DNA of 64,000 nucleotides from Pseudoduganella sp. (GCA_021323265.1 JAJTCO010000011.1:1-64000); one strand, 5' to 3'. Positions 27,863 through 39,089 are shown, counted from the first letter of the stretch. Numbers and translations: made by a program. Notes: a model not told the origin generated them from the letters alone.

Positions 27863-28288
27863 TTATTTCGTTTGATCCCGCTGGGGCTTTGGCAACGGGT
27901 TATTGAGCATCGAGATCGTCACGCCTTTGCGCTCGGCGTTTGTCGCCCAAGTAACGAACTGCTCCAAAAGTAATTGATTTTCTTGCTCTAGGCGCTCAGC
28001 TTTAGCTTGATACCGCTCCATCTGTGCAAGTGCTGCGCGGACCCTCTCGTCCGAAGGTGTAGCTCGCCTATTGTCCAACGTACCTCGTAAGGTACTTTTC
28101 TTGAAAGCAAATGCATTTGCTATTTCTGGATATTCAGCAAAAGTAAAACGCGAATATCGAATTCCCATGGATTTCTCTACTGCATCTAGCAAAATGTCCC
28201 AGGTTAGGCGGCCTTTCCAGCAATCAATGATTTCCAAAACAGCTTGAATTCGCTGCGACGTGAGGTCAGGAGCCCGCGCTTTCTTCAT
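27863..28288 (-). CDS. Small coiled-coil accessory protein of the recombinase operon (TnpC-like)
   Basis: The 141-residue protein is mostly helical, with a coiled coil over residues of about 90-115 (ERYQAKAERLEQENQLLLEQ). It is the last gene of the recombinase operon and its ATG overlaps the stop of the 667-residue recombinase (ATGA). In Tn554-type elements two tyrosine recombinases are followed by a small TnpC that influences orientation and efficiency. The same size, place and helical nature suggest a similar role here; sequence identity cannot be judged by eye. Confidence 0.7.
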   Translation of the reverse strand: MKKARAPDLTSQRIQAVLEIIDCWKGRLTWDILLDAVEKSMGIRYSRFTFAEYPEIANAFAFKKSTLRGTLDNRRATPSDERVRAALAQMERYQAKAERLEQENQLLLEQFVTWATNAERKGVTISMLNNPLPKPQRDQTK

Positions 28289-30288
28289 GGCCGCCTCCTC
28301 TTCGCTGACGCTACTGGCACACTAATGGTCTTTTCTTTGACCGCAGTTATTAGCGGTGCGTTAGCCAGATCAAGACGTATTCTTGCCCCCAAAGATACTG
28401 TCGGAGACTCCAAGATCGACAGAAGTGTATTAATGCGTTCTAGCGTCATGGTTTGATGCTTGACCCAACTGTCGGCACCATATTCCATTTCCCCTAAGGC
28501 TACTCGGGCCTCACTTAATAGATACTCAGTCTCAATTTTCAGCTTGCGGAGATTGTCTTCTTTATGCGCATCGCCCTTTACGCACTCTTGTTCTTCACAA
28601 TTAATACAATCCCGATACATTTGGCAAGGCGCGCTAGCAAAGTTGTGCATGCACCATCCAAACTCTGTAGTATGAGCGGCAACCATACCTGCAAGTCTAA
28701 AATCATTGCGCGTCTTCAAGTCTCGACGTTCGGTGGACACTAAATTTGATGTGAACCCTGAACGCAGTGCTTCGCTTATAGGAGCCTGAATTTCATCCGA
28801 ACTCATATGGTCGTATGCTCTGTTCTGTCTAACATCCTTCCGTCCAGAGAAGATAGCAATCTCAACACTGCTGAGACCGCCAAGCTGCGCAAGCATGTTC
28901 AAGTAGTGCCGCAAGCTATGACTTTTAAGAACGATTGGGGAGCCATCATCTTCGGTATAGCCAAAACGGCTAAATATTGACGGCATATCATTTCTATGTC
29001 CCAGTCGACTTGAGATGGCTGCATAATCTACACAACTAAACATGCAGAGAAAGTCCGCATTTTTAGCATGCAACATCTGAGCGTTGACGATGGCCACAGC
29101 GTCTTTACAAAGAAGGCCTGGAGCTCCTGGCACAAATGGAAACGTCTTCGGCAAAAGGGCTATCACAGCACGTTCGACATCTTTAAAATAAAAGCCGATC
29201 AGTCTTCTCCCTCGCGACACCTTCGAAAGTCCGTTTGTAATCTGAGCCCAGTAATTTGCAGGCGCGGTGGCAGTCACCGTTCCCCACAACAAAAGCGAAA
29301 TGTCTTCAAGTGTCAAAAGCTCCTTATCACGGAGATGTTTTGCATTATCATGCAAGTACAGCTTACCCGGATTAGACGTGTACCATGCCGCAATCTTTTG
29401 CGCTGGCTCAGTTACTTTCAAAAGTTTTGCGACGGCCTGTCTCGCAATCGGTGCCATTTCGGATGGAAGCCATTTGGTAGCGTCCCCAAATCCTTTCGAG
29501 CCGGCCCAACGTAAACCTAGCTTTCCAGCAAAGTCTCCCTCTCCTTCAACAAGGCAATTGCGGCGCAGTCGGAGAACTTCATTTATTCGTTCAGGAGCAC
29601 AAATCATAAGCGCCAGGTAGCTAGCGATCACTACATCTGGCGCTGTCTTAGCCCGATGAAAAATTCCCGCTAGCGCATGTAAGGCGGCGGAAGAAGGTAA
29701 CTTTTCCTGCCGTGCTGCAATCGCCTCCTTAGAAATTCTAGATCCAGCATTTGCGGGCTTTTTCACACCATGAGTCCACTGATGGCGTAGCGAAATGAAG
29801 CCTTTTGAGACCATCAATTTGGCGATCATCTCGATCTGGCCAGCAAGTATGTACGCAGTACTAGGCGAAGATCGGCTTCTGGCAAGCTCTACGGCTGCAT
29901 CCAATATTTCCGATGTTACGGCAGTAGGATCGGATTCTGCGTTCCGCTCTCTCAACGCCGCCTCCATACAACGTAGCGCCACAACGCGTACACTGAGCGA
30001 AACGGCAGGACGTCTGCACTGCCAGTAGATAAGCATCGCCTTGGCAAAGTCTAGAAAGGGGGGCGACATATAATTCTGATTCTCGCTTCCGGAGATATTC
30101 AGAGTACTAAAAATAACTCGCTGAACCTTGTTATGCCCTTTCAGATGCCCAATTTCCCAGGTGTTCAAATTAAACTGGTTACAGGCTCCTAGAACTTCAG
30201 ATTTCCTACAAAGATCAATAAATTCGTTCAAATTTTGTTTGGAATCCGACTCCAATCGAGGAGTAAACTGAAGGACGACTGAACTCAT
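28285..30288 (-). CDS. Large tyrosine recombinase (TnpB-like), third of the trio
   Basis: The 667-residue protein has the tyrosine recombinase signature: Arg I in APERINEVLRL (about residue 235), HxxR in KSHSLRHYL (about 455) and the nucleophile region RQNRAYDHM (about 490). A cysteine/histidine-rich tail (CMHNFASAPCQMYRDC, then CINCEEQEC) may bind zinc, as in TnpB-like recombinases of Tn554-type elements. Its start overlaps the previous recombinase gene by ATGA, and its stop overlaps the coiled-coil gene the same way. The gene is visibly more AT-rich than the chromosome to its right. Confidence 0.85.
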   Translation of the reverse strand: MSSVVLQFTPRLESDSKQNLNEFIDLCRKSEVLGACNQFNLNTWEIGHLKGHNKVQRVIFSTLNISGSENQNYMSPPFLDFAKAMLIYWQCRRPAVSLSVRVVALRCMEAALRERNAESDPTAVTSEILDAAVELARSRSSPSTAYILAGQIEMIAKLMVSKGFISLRHQWTHGVKKPANAGSRISKEAIAARQEKLPSSAALHALAGIFHRAKTAPDVVIASYLALMICAPERINEVLRLRRNCLVEGEGDFAGKLGLRWAGSKGFGDATKWLPSEMAPIARQAVAKLLKVTEPAQKIAAWYTSNPGKLYLHDNAKHLRDKELLTLEDISLLLWGTVTATAPANYWAQITNGLSKVSRGRRLIGFYFKDVERAVIALLPKTFPFVPGAPGLLCKDAVAIVNAQMLHAKNADFLCMFSCVDYAAISSRLGHRNDMPSIFSRFGYTEDDGSPIVLKSHSLRHYLNMLAQLGGLSSVEIAIFSGRKDVRQNRAYDHMSSDEIQAPISEALRSGFTSNLVSTERRDLKTRNDFRLAGMVAAHTTEFGWCMHNFASAPCQMYRDCINCEEQECVKGDAHKEDNLRKLKIETEYLLSEARVALGEMEYGADSWVKHQTMTLERINTLLSILESPTVSLGARIRLDLANAPLITAVKEKTISVPVASAKRRRP

Positions 30289-31502
30289 ACCGAATGCCCT
30301 TTATTACGTTGCTGCATCACAAGCACACACTCGGCCATAACTTCTTGCACAGCATCAATGGCGTCATCATTAATCGTAGCTAATCTAGGATCACCTTTCC
30401 ATTTCTCCCGCTCCACTTGCAAATATTTAAGAATATTTTCATGTGGGGCATCTAGCCATGGCTCAAATTTGAAACAGGTATAGCAAGCTATCGGCTTATG
30501 AAACGCGCACCCAGCTCCCTTTCCCGAGCAGCTCCCTACCGGCTTCTTCGATACTCGAAAATCAATGATTCGGCTGCCAGGCGCACCTTTTTGCTTCGAA
30601 TTAACTTCGTCCTCAATTAATTGCACCTTAAAAGCAAGAGCTATTGGTGCCAGCTGCGTACCAATTGCAAGATCTATGTTCTCAACGATTTTTGGAGATG
30701 CCTGGACATAAACGTCAACATACTGAAGATCTGAGTGGCCTAAGCGATCTGCAATAATCATCTTACTTGCTCCCTCCTCCGCAAGTCGCGTGCCGAAGGT
30801 ATACCGGAACCGTTTAGGACAAATCGGCATAGGTTCGAAATTTAATCGCTCAGTTAAAGGAGCAACTCGATTCAATATGCGGCTAAATGCCGTCGAAAGA
30901 GCATGCGTAGTGCAGTGATCAAAAAACATGTCATCTTTCGATCGCTTTCCCGTTCTAAGCCCCAGCGTCATTACCGTAGATATTGGAAAGAGAGCAGAAG
31001 TATCAACACTCCCTGCATTCTGTAAGCCTTCAATATATTCACCAGTGAGTCGACCAGTTTGTGGGCTCAAGTCAAACTCTTTGAACGAGGTACGAGAGTG
31101 CGCCTCTCCCGTCTTCACTTGAGGTAAATTGAGAACGAACTCCCGATTCTCAACATGCAAGTCCAGTAGCTTTAGTGACGCATATTGAGAAATACGACCA
31201 CCGCAAGCAAAGAGCAGTCGAGTTAAGACGGCGACCCACAACGGCACTTCATTCTGTCCATATGCTGCATCAACAGCTTTATAAAGTGCAATATATTCTG
31301 CTTCGCTAAATGGGCCATTTACTGGATCACGTGTCAGAACAGCTTTACCTTTGACGTTCCCGGGCTTGCGTTGTTCGCGCAAAAATTGTTTACAAGCTGG
31401 ATCAACTCCCTGTACGCCAAGCGCGCACCATTTTTGAATGAGGATATTCAGAGTGCCCAAGCGCCATTTTTCATGATCCTTCAAGCGCGCTGCATAGTTC
31501 AT
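30285..31502 (-). CDS. Tyrosine recombinase, catalytic part of the second recombinase (split by frameshift)
   Basis: The 405-residue frame holds a full catalytic core: Arg I in FACGGRISQY, box II PKRFRYTFGTRL (Lys where His is usual) and a nucleophile Tyr in YVDVYVQ. It also has a cysteine-rich C-terminal patch. The ATG at 31502 directly follows the previous ORF (TAATG). The same frame runs upstream of the ATG with sensible core-binding sequence (GNSVTIPDV, then MNYAARLKDHEKWRLGTL), so the true N-terminus is probably the 106-residue ORF at 31502-31822, joined by one extra base. Whether the shortened protein is active is unknown. Confidence 0.8.
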   Translation of the reverse strand: MNYAARLKDHEKWRLGTLNILIQKWCALGVQGVDPACKQFLREQRKPGNVKGKAVLTRDPVNGPFSEAEYIALYKAVDAAYGQNEVPLWVAVLTRLLFACGGRISQYASLKLLDLHVENREFVLNLPQVKTGEAHSRTSFKEFDLSPQTGRLTGEYIEGLQNAGSVDTSALFPISTVMTLGLRTGKRSKDDMFFDHCTTHALSTAFSRILNRVAPLTERLNFEPMPICPKRFRYTFGTRLAEEGASKMIIADRLGHSDLQYVDVYVQASPKIVENIDLAIGTQLAPIALAFKVQLIEDEVNSKQKGAPGSRIIDFRVSKKPVGSCSGKGAGCAFHKPIACYTCFKFEPWLDAPHENILKYLQVEREKWKGDPRLATINDDAIDAVQEVMAECVLVMQQRNKGHSV

Positions 31503-31822
31503 TACATCGGGGATTGTGACTGAGTTCCCTTGTCCCGGGAAGCAAGGAAATGCATGAACTCATGAAACAAATTACTAAGGTGACTCGCAGAGCTTCCTTT
31601 TGCAAAGGGTAGTAGCGCAATCTTTAATGGTTCCTTAAAGATTTCTAACGGCCCCTTGAGTCTACGAAAATCCAAATGCACCCGAACCAATCCATCAATC
31701 CATTCCCATAGATCATCGGCTGGCTCAAATGCAATTCCTCGCCTTGTGAAAGTTGTACCTAAAAGATGAAGAGATAAGCCGCCAGATGGTTCTTCCTTCA
31801 GGAAATTATTTGAATTTCTCAT
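31502..31822 (-). CDS. N-terminal fragment of the second recombinase (106 residues)
   Basis: It starts at ATG 31822 with AGGAG about 8 bases upstream, overlapping the end of the first recombinase gene by 17 bp. It encodes what looks like an N-terminal arm and core-binding domain (LFHEFMHFLASRDKG) and then runs into TAA. Restoring one G in the GGG at about 31526-31528 would join it to the 405-residue frame as DKGNSVTIPDV, making a protein of about 512 residues. So it is either a frameshifted gene, an assembly error in a G run, or a programmed -1 frameshift. Confidence 0.65.
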   Translation of the reverse strand: MRNSNNFLKEEPSGGLSLHLLGTTFTRRGIAFEPADDLWEWIDGLVRVHLDFRRLKGPLEIFKEPLKIALLPFAKGSSASHLSNLFHEFMHFLASRDKGTQSQSPM

Positions 31823-33059
31823 CGAGTCGCTCCTGCAACTTTAGTGAAATTTCTCGGCCTTTTCGCGCAGTGTAGCGGCGGGTATAGGTCGAGGCAATTG
31901 TAGAGTTATCGCTCCATCCCTGCTGAAGGTTTCGGGCTTTTTGCTCAACCGTATCGCTCAAGCCAAGCGCCTCCGCTTGCTCGGAAAATCTATCGTTCCA
32001 TGTATGGCGCATGACGTGGCTCGTCAACCGCATTGGCAATCCGGGGCATGCGGCACGCAATTGAGCAAAAAGCTTGTCTATACTTGCATGCGAGAAAGCA
32101 GCACCTTCGTCAGAGACAATGACTTGTGGAATTCTTCTAGCGGCAGTTATTGCGTGGCGCTCATTATTGAGGAAGCTCCAGAGTGCTCTCATGATAGCTG
32201 GGCTAAGTTCAATCTCGCGTTCGTTTGTTTTCGTGTTTGGCTGAATGCGTCTGGCATCCTCTTCCGCGTCCGCACGACGAATAATACGAATCTTGGGTTG
32301 ATTGGGATGAATGTCCCCAATTTGCAATCCGAGAAGTTCACCGCGTCGCATTCCACTTGCCAAAAGAAGGACTACGATCAGCCAGTTACGCTTGCGAACA
32401 AATTCCCTGTCCCACGGATTAGCTGAAGAATTAGGATCAACGATACTGAGAAGTCGGTTCGTCTCATCCTCATCGAGCCCCACACGAGCATTCAGTCTCA
32501 CTCGCCTTGAAACCTGAGGCATACTCGCTTGAAAGAAGCGAAGAGACCGCTCACGCTCAGCTATAAATGCTTCACGCTGATTTTTTGGGAGGTTACTCGC
32601 AATGCTATCTGAAAGGAATGATAAATAGTCTGCTATGTATCTAAGCCTAGACGCTTGCGTATTCACGTCAACAGCTTTGTGCTCTGGTCTGGAAGACTTT
32701 CTACGGAATCGTATATGCGACAGTTTCTTAAGGCCTGGCTTATCCTCGACGGCCTTATCCTCCTCAAGATGCTTGAGACGATACTGAGCAGCTAAGGCAA
32801 TTCGATTCAGTTCAGGTATCGCAAGAAATTGCCCGCCGGCGAAGCGTCCTAGCAGATCCACGTTTGCCGATTCGAGTTCTCTGTATAGGAGAGCCAAGGT
32901 CGTGCAAACAGAGTGTATCGTGTTTGCTGCACGACCTTTTCTTCTGAATTTCTCCAGGTATAGGGTTACTTCATGAACGGGAAGGCCATAAGGCACCTGT
33001 AGCACCGAATGACGCTCTCCATTTCGAAAACGAATTCGTTTAGCGACGTACGTTGACAT
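31806..33059 (-). CDS. Tyrosine recombinase (TnpA-like), first of the trio
   Basis: The 417-residue site-specific integrase has all the usual residues: Arg I in LASGMRRGELLGL, HxxR in SHVMRHTWNDRF and the Tyr in ASTYTRRY, with an SAM-like core-binding domain before them. It is the promoter-proximal gene of a three-recombinase operon and the gene nearest the ssb end of the island, as expected for an integration module lying at one boundary. No accessory excisionase is seen apart from MAD1, which is excisionase-like in fold. Confidence 0.88.
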   Translation of the reverse strand: MSTYVAKRIRFRNGERHSVLQVPYGLPVHEVTLYLEKFRRKGRAANTIHSVCTTLALLYRELESANVDLLGRFAGGQFLAIPELNRIALAAQYRLKHLEEDKAVEDKPGLKKLSHIRFRRKSSRPEHKAVDVNTQASRLRYIADYLSFLSDSIASNLPKNQREAFIAERERSLRFFQASMPQVSRRVRLNARVGLDEDETNRLLSIVDPNSSANPWDREFVRKRNWLIVVLLLASGMRRGELLGLQIGDIHPNQPKIRIIRRADAEEDARRIQPNTKTNEREIELSPAIMRALWSFLNNERHAITAARRIPQVIVSDEGAAFSHASIDKLFAQLRAACPGLPMRLTSHVMRHTWNDRFSEQAEALGLSDTVEQKARNLQQGWSDNSTIASTYTRRYTARKGREISLKLQERLDEKFK

Positions 33060-33134
33060 AAACCCACCGTTTTCAGCAAGTAGTAGTTCACCTCTCCGTC
33101 ACTAAACCACAAAACAAGTTGTTGATAAAGAAAA

Positions 33135-33163
33135 AGGCCTGCGCTCCAATGGAGCACAGGCCT
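33135..33163 (-). terminator. Rho-independent terminator of ssb
   Basis: A 13-bp stem with one mismatch (33135-33147 with 33151-33163) and a 3-base loop is followed on the minus strand by TTTTTCTTT. It lies 30 bp beyond the ssb stop. This terminator is probably the last piece of chromosome before the island. Confidence 0.85.
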
Positions 33164-33193
33164 AGAATCAACAAAAATACAACTTAGTAAGAT

Positions 33194-33688
33194 TTAGAAC
33201 GGAATGTCGTCGTCCATATCCGAGAAGTTCGGGGCCGGGCGTGCCGCCGGGCGCGGGGCTGGGGCCGGTGCCGCCTGAGGGCGCGGTGCCGGACGTGCCG
33301 CCGGTGCGTCGTAACCCATGTCGTCGCCGCCAGCCATGCCGCCGGCGTTGTCGCCGCGGCCGCCCAGCATCTGCATGTTTTCAGCAATGATGTCGGTGGC
33401 GTACTTCTCGATGCCGTCCTTGTCGGTGTACTTGCGGGTCTGCAGGCGGCCCTCGACGTATACAGAGGAGCCTTTCTTCAGGTACTGGCCGACGATCTCC
33501 GCCAGGCGGCCGAAGAAGGAGATGCGGTGCCACTCGGTCAGCTCTTTCTGCTCGCCGGTGTTGCGGTCCTTGCTGCGGTACGAGGTGGCGACCGCGATGT
33601 TGGCGATGGCGTCACCGCTTGGCATGTACCGGATTTCCGGGTCACGGCCCAGGTTGCCGACGATGATTACTTTGTTAACAGATGCCAT
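33194..33688 (-). CDS. ssb: Single-stranded DNA-binding protein
   Basis: The 164-residue SSB has an OB fold over residues 1-110 ([40 protein letters not shown]), a Pro/Ala/Gly-rich linker and the acidic tip MDDDIPF that recruits partner repair proteins. It has a GGGAG Shine-Dalgarno. It is divergent from uvrA, an arrangement also found in many other proteobacteria, and shares the 126-bp region that carries a LexA box. The island begins just beyond its terminator. Confidence 0.98.
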   Translation of the reverse strand: MASVNKVIIVGNLGRDPEIRYMPSGDAIANIAVATSYRSKDRNTGEQKELTEWHRISFFGRLAEIVGQYLKKGSSVYVEGRLQTRKYTDKDGIEKYATDIIAENMQMLGGRGDNAGGMAGGDDMGYDAPAARPAPRPQAAPAPAPRPAARPAPNFSDMDDDIPF

Positions 33689-33766
33689 GTGTAACTCCCA
33701 CGCTGAAATTTTGCTAAACGGCGATTATATTTACTTTTCGCCCGGGCGAGCAGCAAATCTTGATCA

Positions 33767-33782
33767 CTGGTATTATATACAG
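33767..33782. promoter_or_regulatory. LexA (SOS) box between ssb and uvrA
   Basis: CTG-GTATTATATA-CAG matches the CTG-N10-CAG SOS consensus, with the usual A/T-rich centre. It lies 33 bp before the uvrA ATG. uvrA and ssb are classical SOS genes, and a near-identical box precedes dinB at 56840, which supports the call. Confidence 0.85.
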
Positions 33783-33814
33783 TATTTGCCCACTCCGAGA
33801 CTGATCTAGCTCAA

Positions 33815-36667
<2,853 letters not shown>

Positions 36668-36746
36668 GGACGGCGCCTGGCCGCTGCGGCGCGCCAGCTT
36701 GGTAGTACAATGGAAGTTACTCCAAGCCCGCGCCGCGGAGACCGCA

Positions 36747-37613
36747 ATGTCCGTGCTGCCTCGCCTCGTTTGCCTCCTGCTTTGCTGCGCCGCCCTGGCT
36801 GGCGGCGGGGCGCAGGCCGGCACTGTCTATTACCCGCCTCCTGAAGCCTTCGAGAACGGCAAGTCGGACTACGCCTTTCAGTTGCTGCAACTGGCGCTGG
36901 CCAAGGCCGGCAGCGCGCACCGCGCCGAAATGGCGCCCCAGTATCGCCAGCAGAACCGCGCCATCGCCGAGTTGCTGGCCAATTCCGGCCGCATCCACGT
37001 GATCGGCACCATGACCTCCATCGAGCGGGAAGCGCAGATGCTGCCCGTGCGCATTCCCATCTCCAAAGGCTTGATCGGCTGGCGCATCCTGCTGCTGCGC
37101 GCGGACCGGCGCGACTGGCTGCGCGACGTGCGCAGCGTGCGCGAATTGCGCGGCATCCGCATGGCGCTGGGCCAGGACTGGCCCGACCTGGCCGTGCTGC
37201 GGGCGGCCGACCTGGCGCCCGATACGGTGCCGTCCTACGGTCGCCTGATCGGCATGCTCAAGGCGCACCGCATCGATGCGGTACCGCGGTCGATCAACGA
37301 GGTCTGGTCCGAAGTGGCGCGCCATCCGGGCCTGGTCGCGGACCCGCACCTGGTGCTGCACTACCCCGCCGCCGACTACTTCTTCGTCCACCGCGACAAT
37401 GCGGCACTGGCGGAAGACATCCGGCGCGGACTGGAGGCGGCGCAGGCGGATGGCTCATTCGACCGCCTGCTGCTTGGCTACTACGGCACCATGCTGGACC
37501 AGGCGGCATTGCACCAGCGCCGCATCATCGAACTGCCGAACCCCGACCTGCCACCGGGAACGCCGCTGGCGCGCAAGGAGTTGTGGCTCACGATCGGGCA
37601 ACTGCGCCGCTAG
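36747..37613 (+). CDS. Periplasmic solute-binding-like protein
   Basis: The 288-residue protein has a Sec signal peptide (ending ALAGGGAQA) and the layout of family 3 extracellular solute-binding proteins. No permease or ATPase gene is nearby, so it may be a lone sensor-like binding protein, a type that is common in Oxalobacteraceae. The ATG at 36747 is preferred over an upstream in-frame GTG or ATG because it starts the signal peptide and has GGAG before it. The ligand is unknown. Confidence 0.75.
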   Translation: MSVLPRLVCLLLCCAALAGGGAQAGTVYYPPPEAFENGKSDYAFQLLQLALAKAGSAHRAEMAPQYRQQNRAIAELLANSGRIHVIGTMTSIEREAQMLPVRIPISKGLIGWRILLLRADRRDWLRDVRSVRELRGIRMALGQDWPDLAVLRAADLAPDTVPSYGRLIGMLKAHRIDAVPRSINEVWSEVARHPGLVADPHLVLHYPAADYFFVHRDNAALAEDIRRGLEAAQADGSFDRLLLGYYGTMLDQAALHQRRIIELPNPDLPPGTPLARKELWLTIGQLRR

Positions 37614-37620
37614 CGCCGCA

Positions 37621-38229
37621 TCACGCGGCGCGGCGCGGCGCTGCCGCCAGCCAGCGCTCCAGCTGGCCGAACCGGTCGTAACCCCAGAACGGCTCCCCGT
37701 CGGCCAGCACGAAGGGCACGCCGAATACGCCCTGCGCCAGCGCATCCTCGCTGCCTTGCTTGAACTGCTGCTTGATCGCCGGGTCCTCGATGCCGGCCAG
37801 GAAGGCCGTGCCATCGATGCCCTGGCCTTCCGCGATCCCCAGCAGGACCGCCTTGTCGGCAATGTCCACGCCATCGGCATAGTAGGCCTGGAAGCAGGTG
37901 CGCGCGAAGGCGAGCGCCGCCTGTTCGCCGTGCGCGGCGCGTATCCACAACATGGCGCGCCCGGGTGCGATCAGCATCTGCGGGAAGGCGGCCGAGGGGT
38001 TGAAGGGGATGGCCTCCTCCTGCGCCGTACGCGCCATGTCGCGCGTGACATAGCGCCACTTGAGCGGCACCACGGGCGAAGGCAGCACGCCCGTCACCTG
38101 GGTCAGCGCCGGCAGCAGCACCGGGTGCCAGCGTACGGTGGCACCGTGGGCGGCCGCCAGCCATTCGATGCGGCGTGCCGCGAAGTAGGAATAGCCGGAG
38201 GCGAAATCGAAGTAGAAGTCGAGGACCAT
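37621..38229 (-). CDS. 2-hydroxychromene-2-carboxylate isomerase-like protein (DsbA superfamily)
   Basis: The 202-residue thioredoxin-fold protein of the HCCA isomerase/kappa-GST group begins LDFYFDFASGYSYFAA, with the Ser of the SxYSY motif in place of a CxxC, and ends with GVFGVPFVLADGEPFWGYDR. Family members use glutathione to isomerise aromatic degradation intermediates. AAGGAG overlaps the stop of the 38-residue ORF upstream, so translation is probably coupled. The unit is preceded by a TetR-type operator at 38370-38387. The actual substrate cannot be read from the sequence. Confidence 0.88.
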   Translation of the reverse strand: MVLDFYFDFASGYSYFAARRIEWLAAAHGATVRWHPVLLPALTQVTGVLPSPVVPLKWRYVTRDMARTAQEEAIPFNPSAAFPQMLIAPGRAMLWIRAAHGEQAALAFARTCFQAYYADGVDIADKAVLLGIAEGQGIDGTAFLAGIEDPAIKQQFKQGSEDALAQGVFGVPFVLADGEPFWGYDRFGQLERWLAAAPRRAA

Positions 38230-38238
38230 GGCAGCTCC

Positions 38239-38355
38239 TTAATAGTTTTCGCCGAAGTCGCTGTTGTGGCGCGGCAGTGCGCGCAGGATGCCCCACAGGC
38301 TGCTGTGGCTGACGAAGTAGATGCCGACCGGCACCAGCAAAAGTAGATAGCGCAT
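38239..38355 (-). CDS. 38-residue single-span membrane peptide
   Basis: A short ORF beginning MRYLLLLVPVGIYFVSHSSL encodes one hydrophobic helix and a polar tail. The ATG at 38355 has GGAGAAG at good distance. It lies between the TetR operator and the isomerase gene, 9 bp before the latter, as the first gene of that operon. Its function is unknown. The start signal and position argue that it is translated. Confidence 0.6.
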   Translation of the reverse strand: MRYLLLLVPVGIYFVSHSSLWGILRALPRHNSDFGENY

Positions 38356-38369
38356 TTTTCTTCTCCATT

Positions 38370-38387
38370 TTCGCACACCCGTGCGAA
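38370..38387. promoter_or_regulatory. TetR-type operator 1: TTCGCACACCCGTGCGAA
   Basis: A perfect 7-bp dyad around ACCC lies just upstream of the 38-residue ORF and isomerase operon. It is nearly identical to operator 2 in front of the tetR gene (16 of 18 bases). Confidence 0.75.
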
Positions 38388-38402
38388 GTTTGACCAAAAA
38401 AA

Positions 38403-38422
38403 GCCGCAGGCGAACCCGCGGC
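38403..38422 (-). terminator. Rho-independent terminator of the tetR gene
   Basis: An 8-bp stem (38403-38410 with 38415-38422, one G-T pair) with a TTCG-type tetraloop is followed on the minus strand by seven T's (A-run 38396-38402). It begins 9 bp after the tetR stop and separates tetR from the downstream operon. Confidence 0.8.
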
Positions 38423-38430
38423 AACCCAAA

Positions 38431-39048
38431 TCACAAGTCGTTGAAACTCTTGTACGTCGAAATCAGGCGGTTGAAGGCACGCTGCGCATGGCGCGGCGAC
38501 TGCTCGTCGCGCAGGAAACGGGCGTCGTGCAGCAAGCCCACCACCAGGCTGTAGATCTCGAACACCAGCTGCTCCGGCTCCGTGTCCGGCCGCAGTTGGC
38601 CGGCTTCCATCGCCTGCAGGATGGTCTTGCGCAGCGAGGCGCGCCAGGCCAGGGCGCCCTGCGCCAGGCGGTCGCGCACGGCGCTGCCTTCGTAGTCGTC
38701 GAATTCGAAGGCGCCCGCCGTGTACAGGCAGGAGGTGCGCAGCGCCTCGTCGGCCGCGCGCTGGAACCAGGCCGTGACCTGCGCCTGCAGGCGCGGCAAG
38801 CCGCGCGGCAGCTGCAGCGATGGCATGAAGACTTCGGCGGCGAAGCGGCGGTCGTATTCGTCCAGTACCGCACATTGCAGCTGCTCGAGCGAACCCACGC
38901 GCGAGAACACCCCGCTCTTGCTGATGCCGGTGCGCTTGGCGATCTCGCCCAGCGACAGCTTGCCAATGCCTTCCGCCGCTGCCATTTCCATGGCGGCGTC
39001 GAGAATGGTGGCGAAGGTCGCCTCGCTTTTTGCGGTCAGGGTGTCCAT
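38431..39048 (-). CDS. TetR-family transcriptional repressor
   Basis: The 205-residue protein has an N-terminal TetR helix-turn-helix (ILDAAMEMAAAEGIGKLSLG, then EIAKRTGISKSGVFSRVGS) and a helical ligand domain. The start at 39048 follows operator 2 directly. A matching operator lies before the 38-residue ORF/isomerase unit, so the protein likely represses both itself and that unit until an aromatic or electrophilic ligand binds. The ligand is inferred only from the neighbouring isomerase. Confidence 0.92.
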   Translation of the reverse strand: MDTLTAKSEATFATILDAAMEMAAAEGIGKLSLGEIAKRTGISKSGVFSRVGSLEQLQCAVLDEYDRRFAAEVFMPSLQLPRGLPRLQAQVTAWFQRAADEALRTSCLYTAGAFEFDDYEGSAVRDRLAQGALAWRASLRKTILQAMEAGQLRPDTEPEQLVFEIYSLVVGLLHDARFLRDEQSPRHAQRAFNRLISTYKSFNDL

Positions 39049-39058
39049 GGACGGCACT

Positions 39059-39076
39059 TTAGCACACCTGTGCGAA
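39059..39076. promoter_or_regulatory. TetR-type operator 2: TTAGCACACCTGTGCGAA
   Basis: A near-perfect dyad lies 10 bp upstream of the tetR start and matches operator 1 at 16 of 18 bases. It would allow autoregulation. Confidence 0.75.
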
Positions 39077-39089
39077 ATAGCAAGCGGCT

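Noticed and set aside
9400-33190. Direct repeats marking att sites of the island
   Set aside because: Comparison by eye of the gap at 9.36-9.78 kb with the stretch between the first recombinase and ssb gave no convincing shared sequence.
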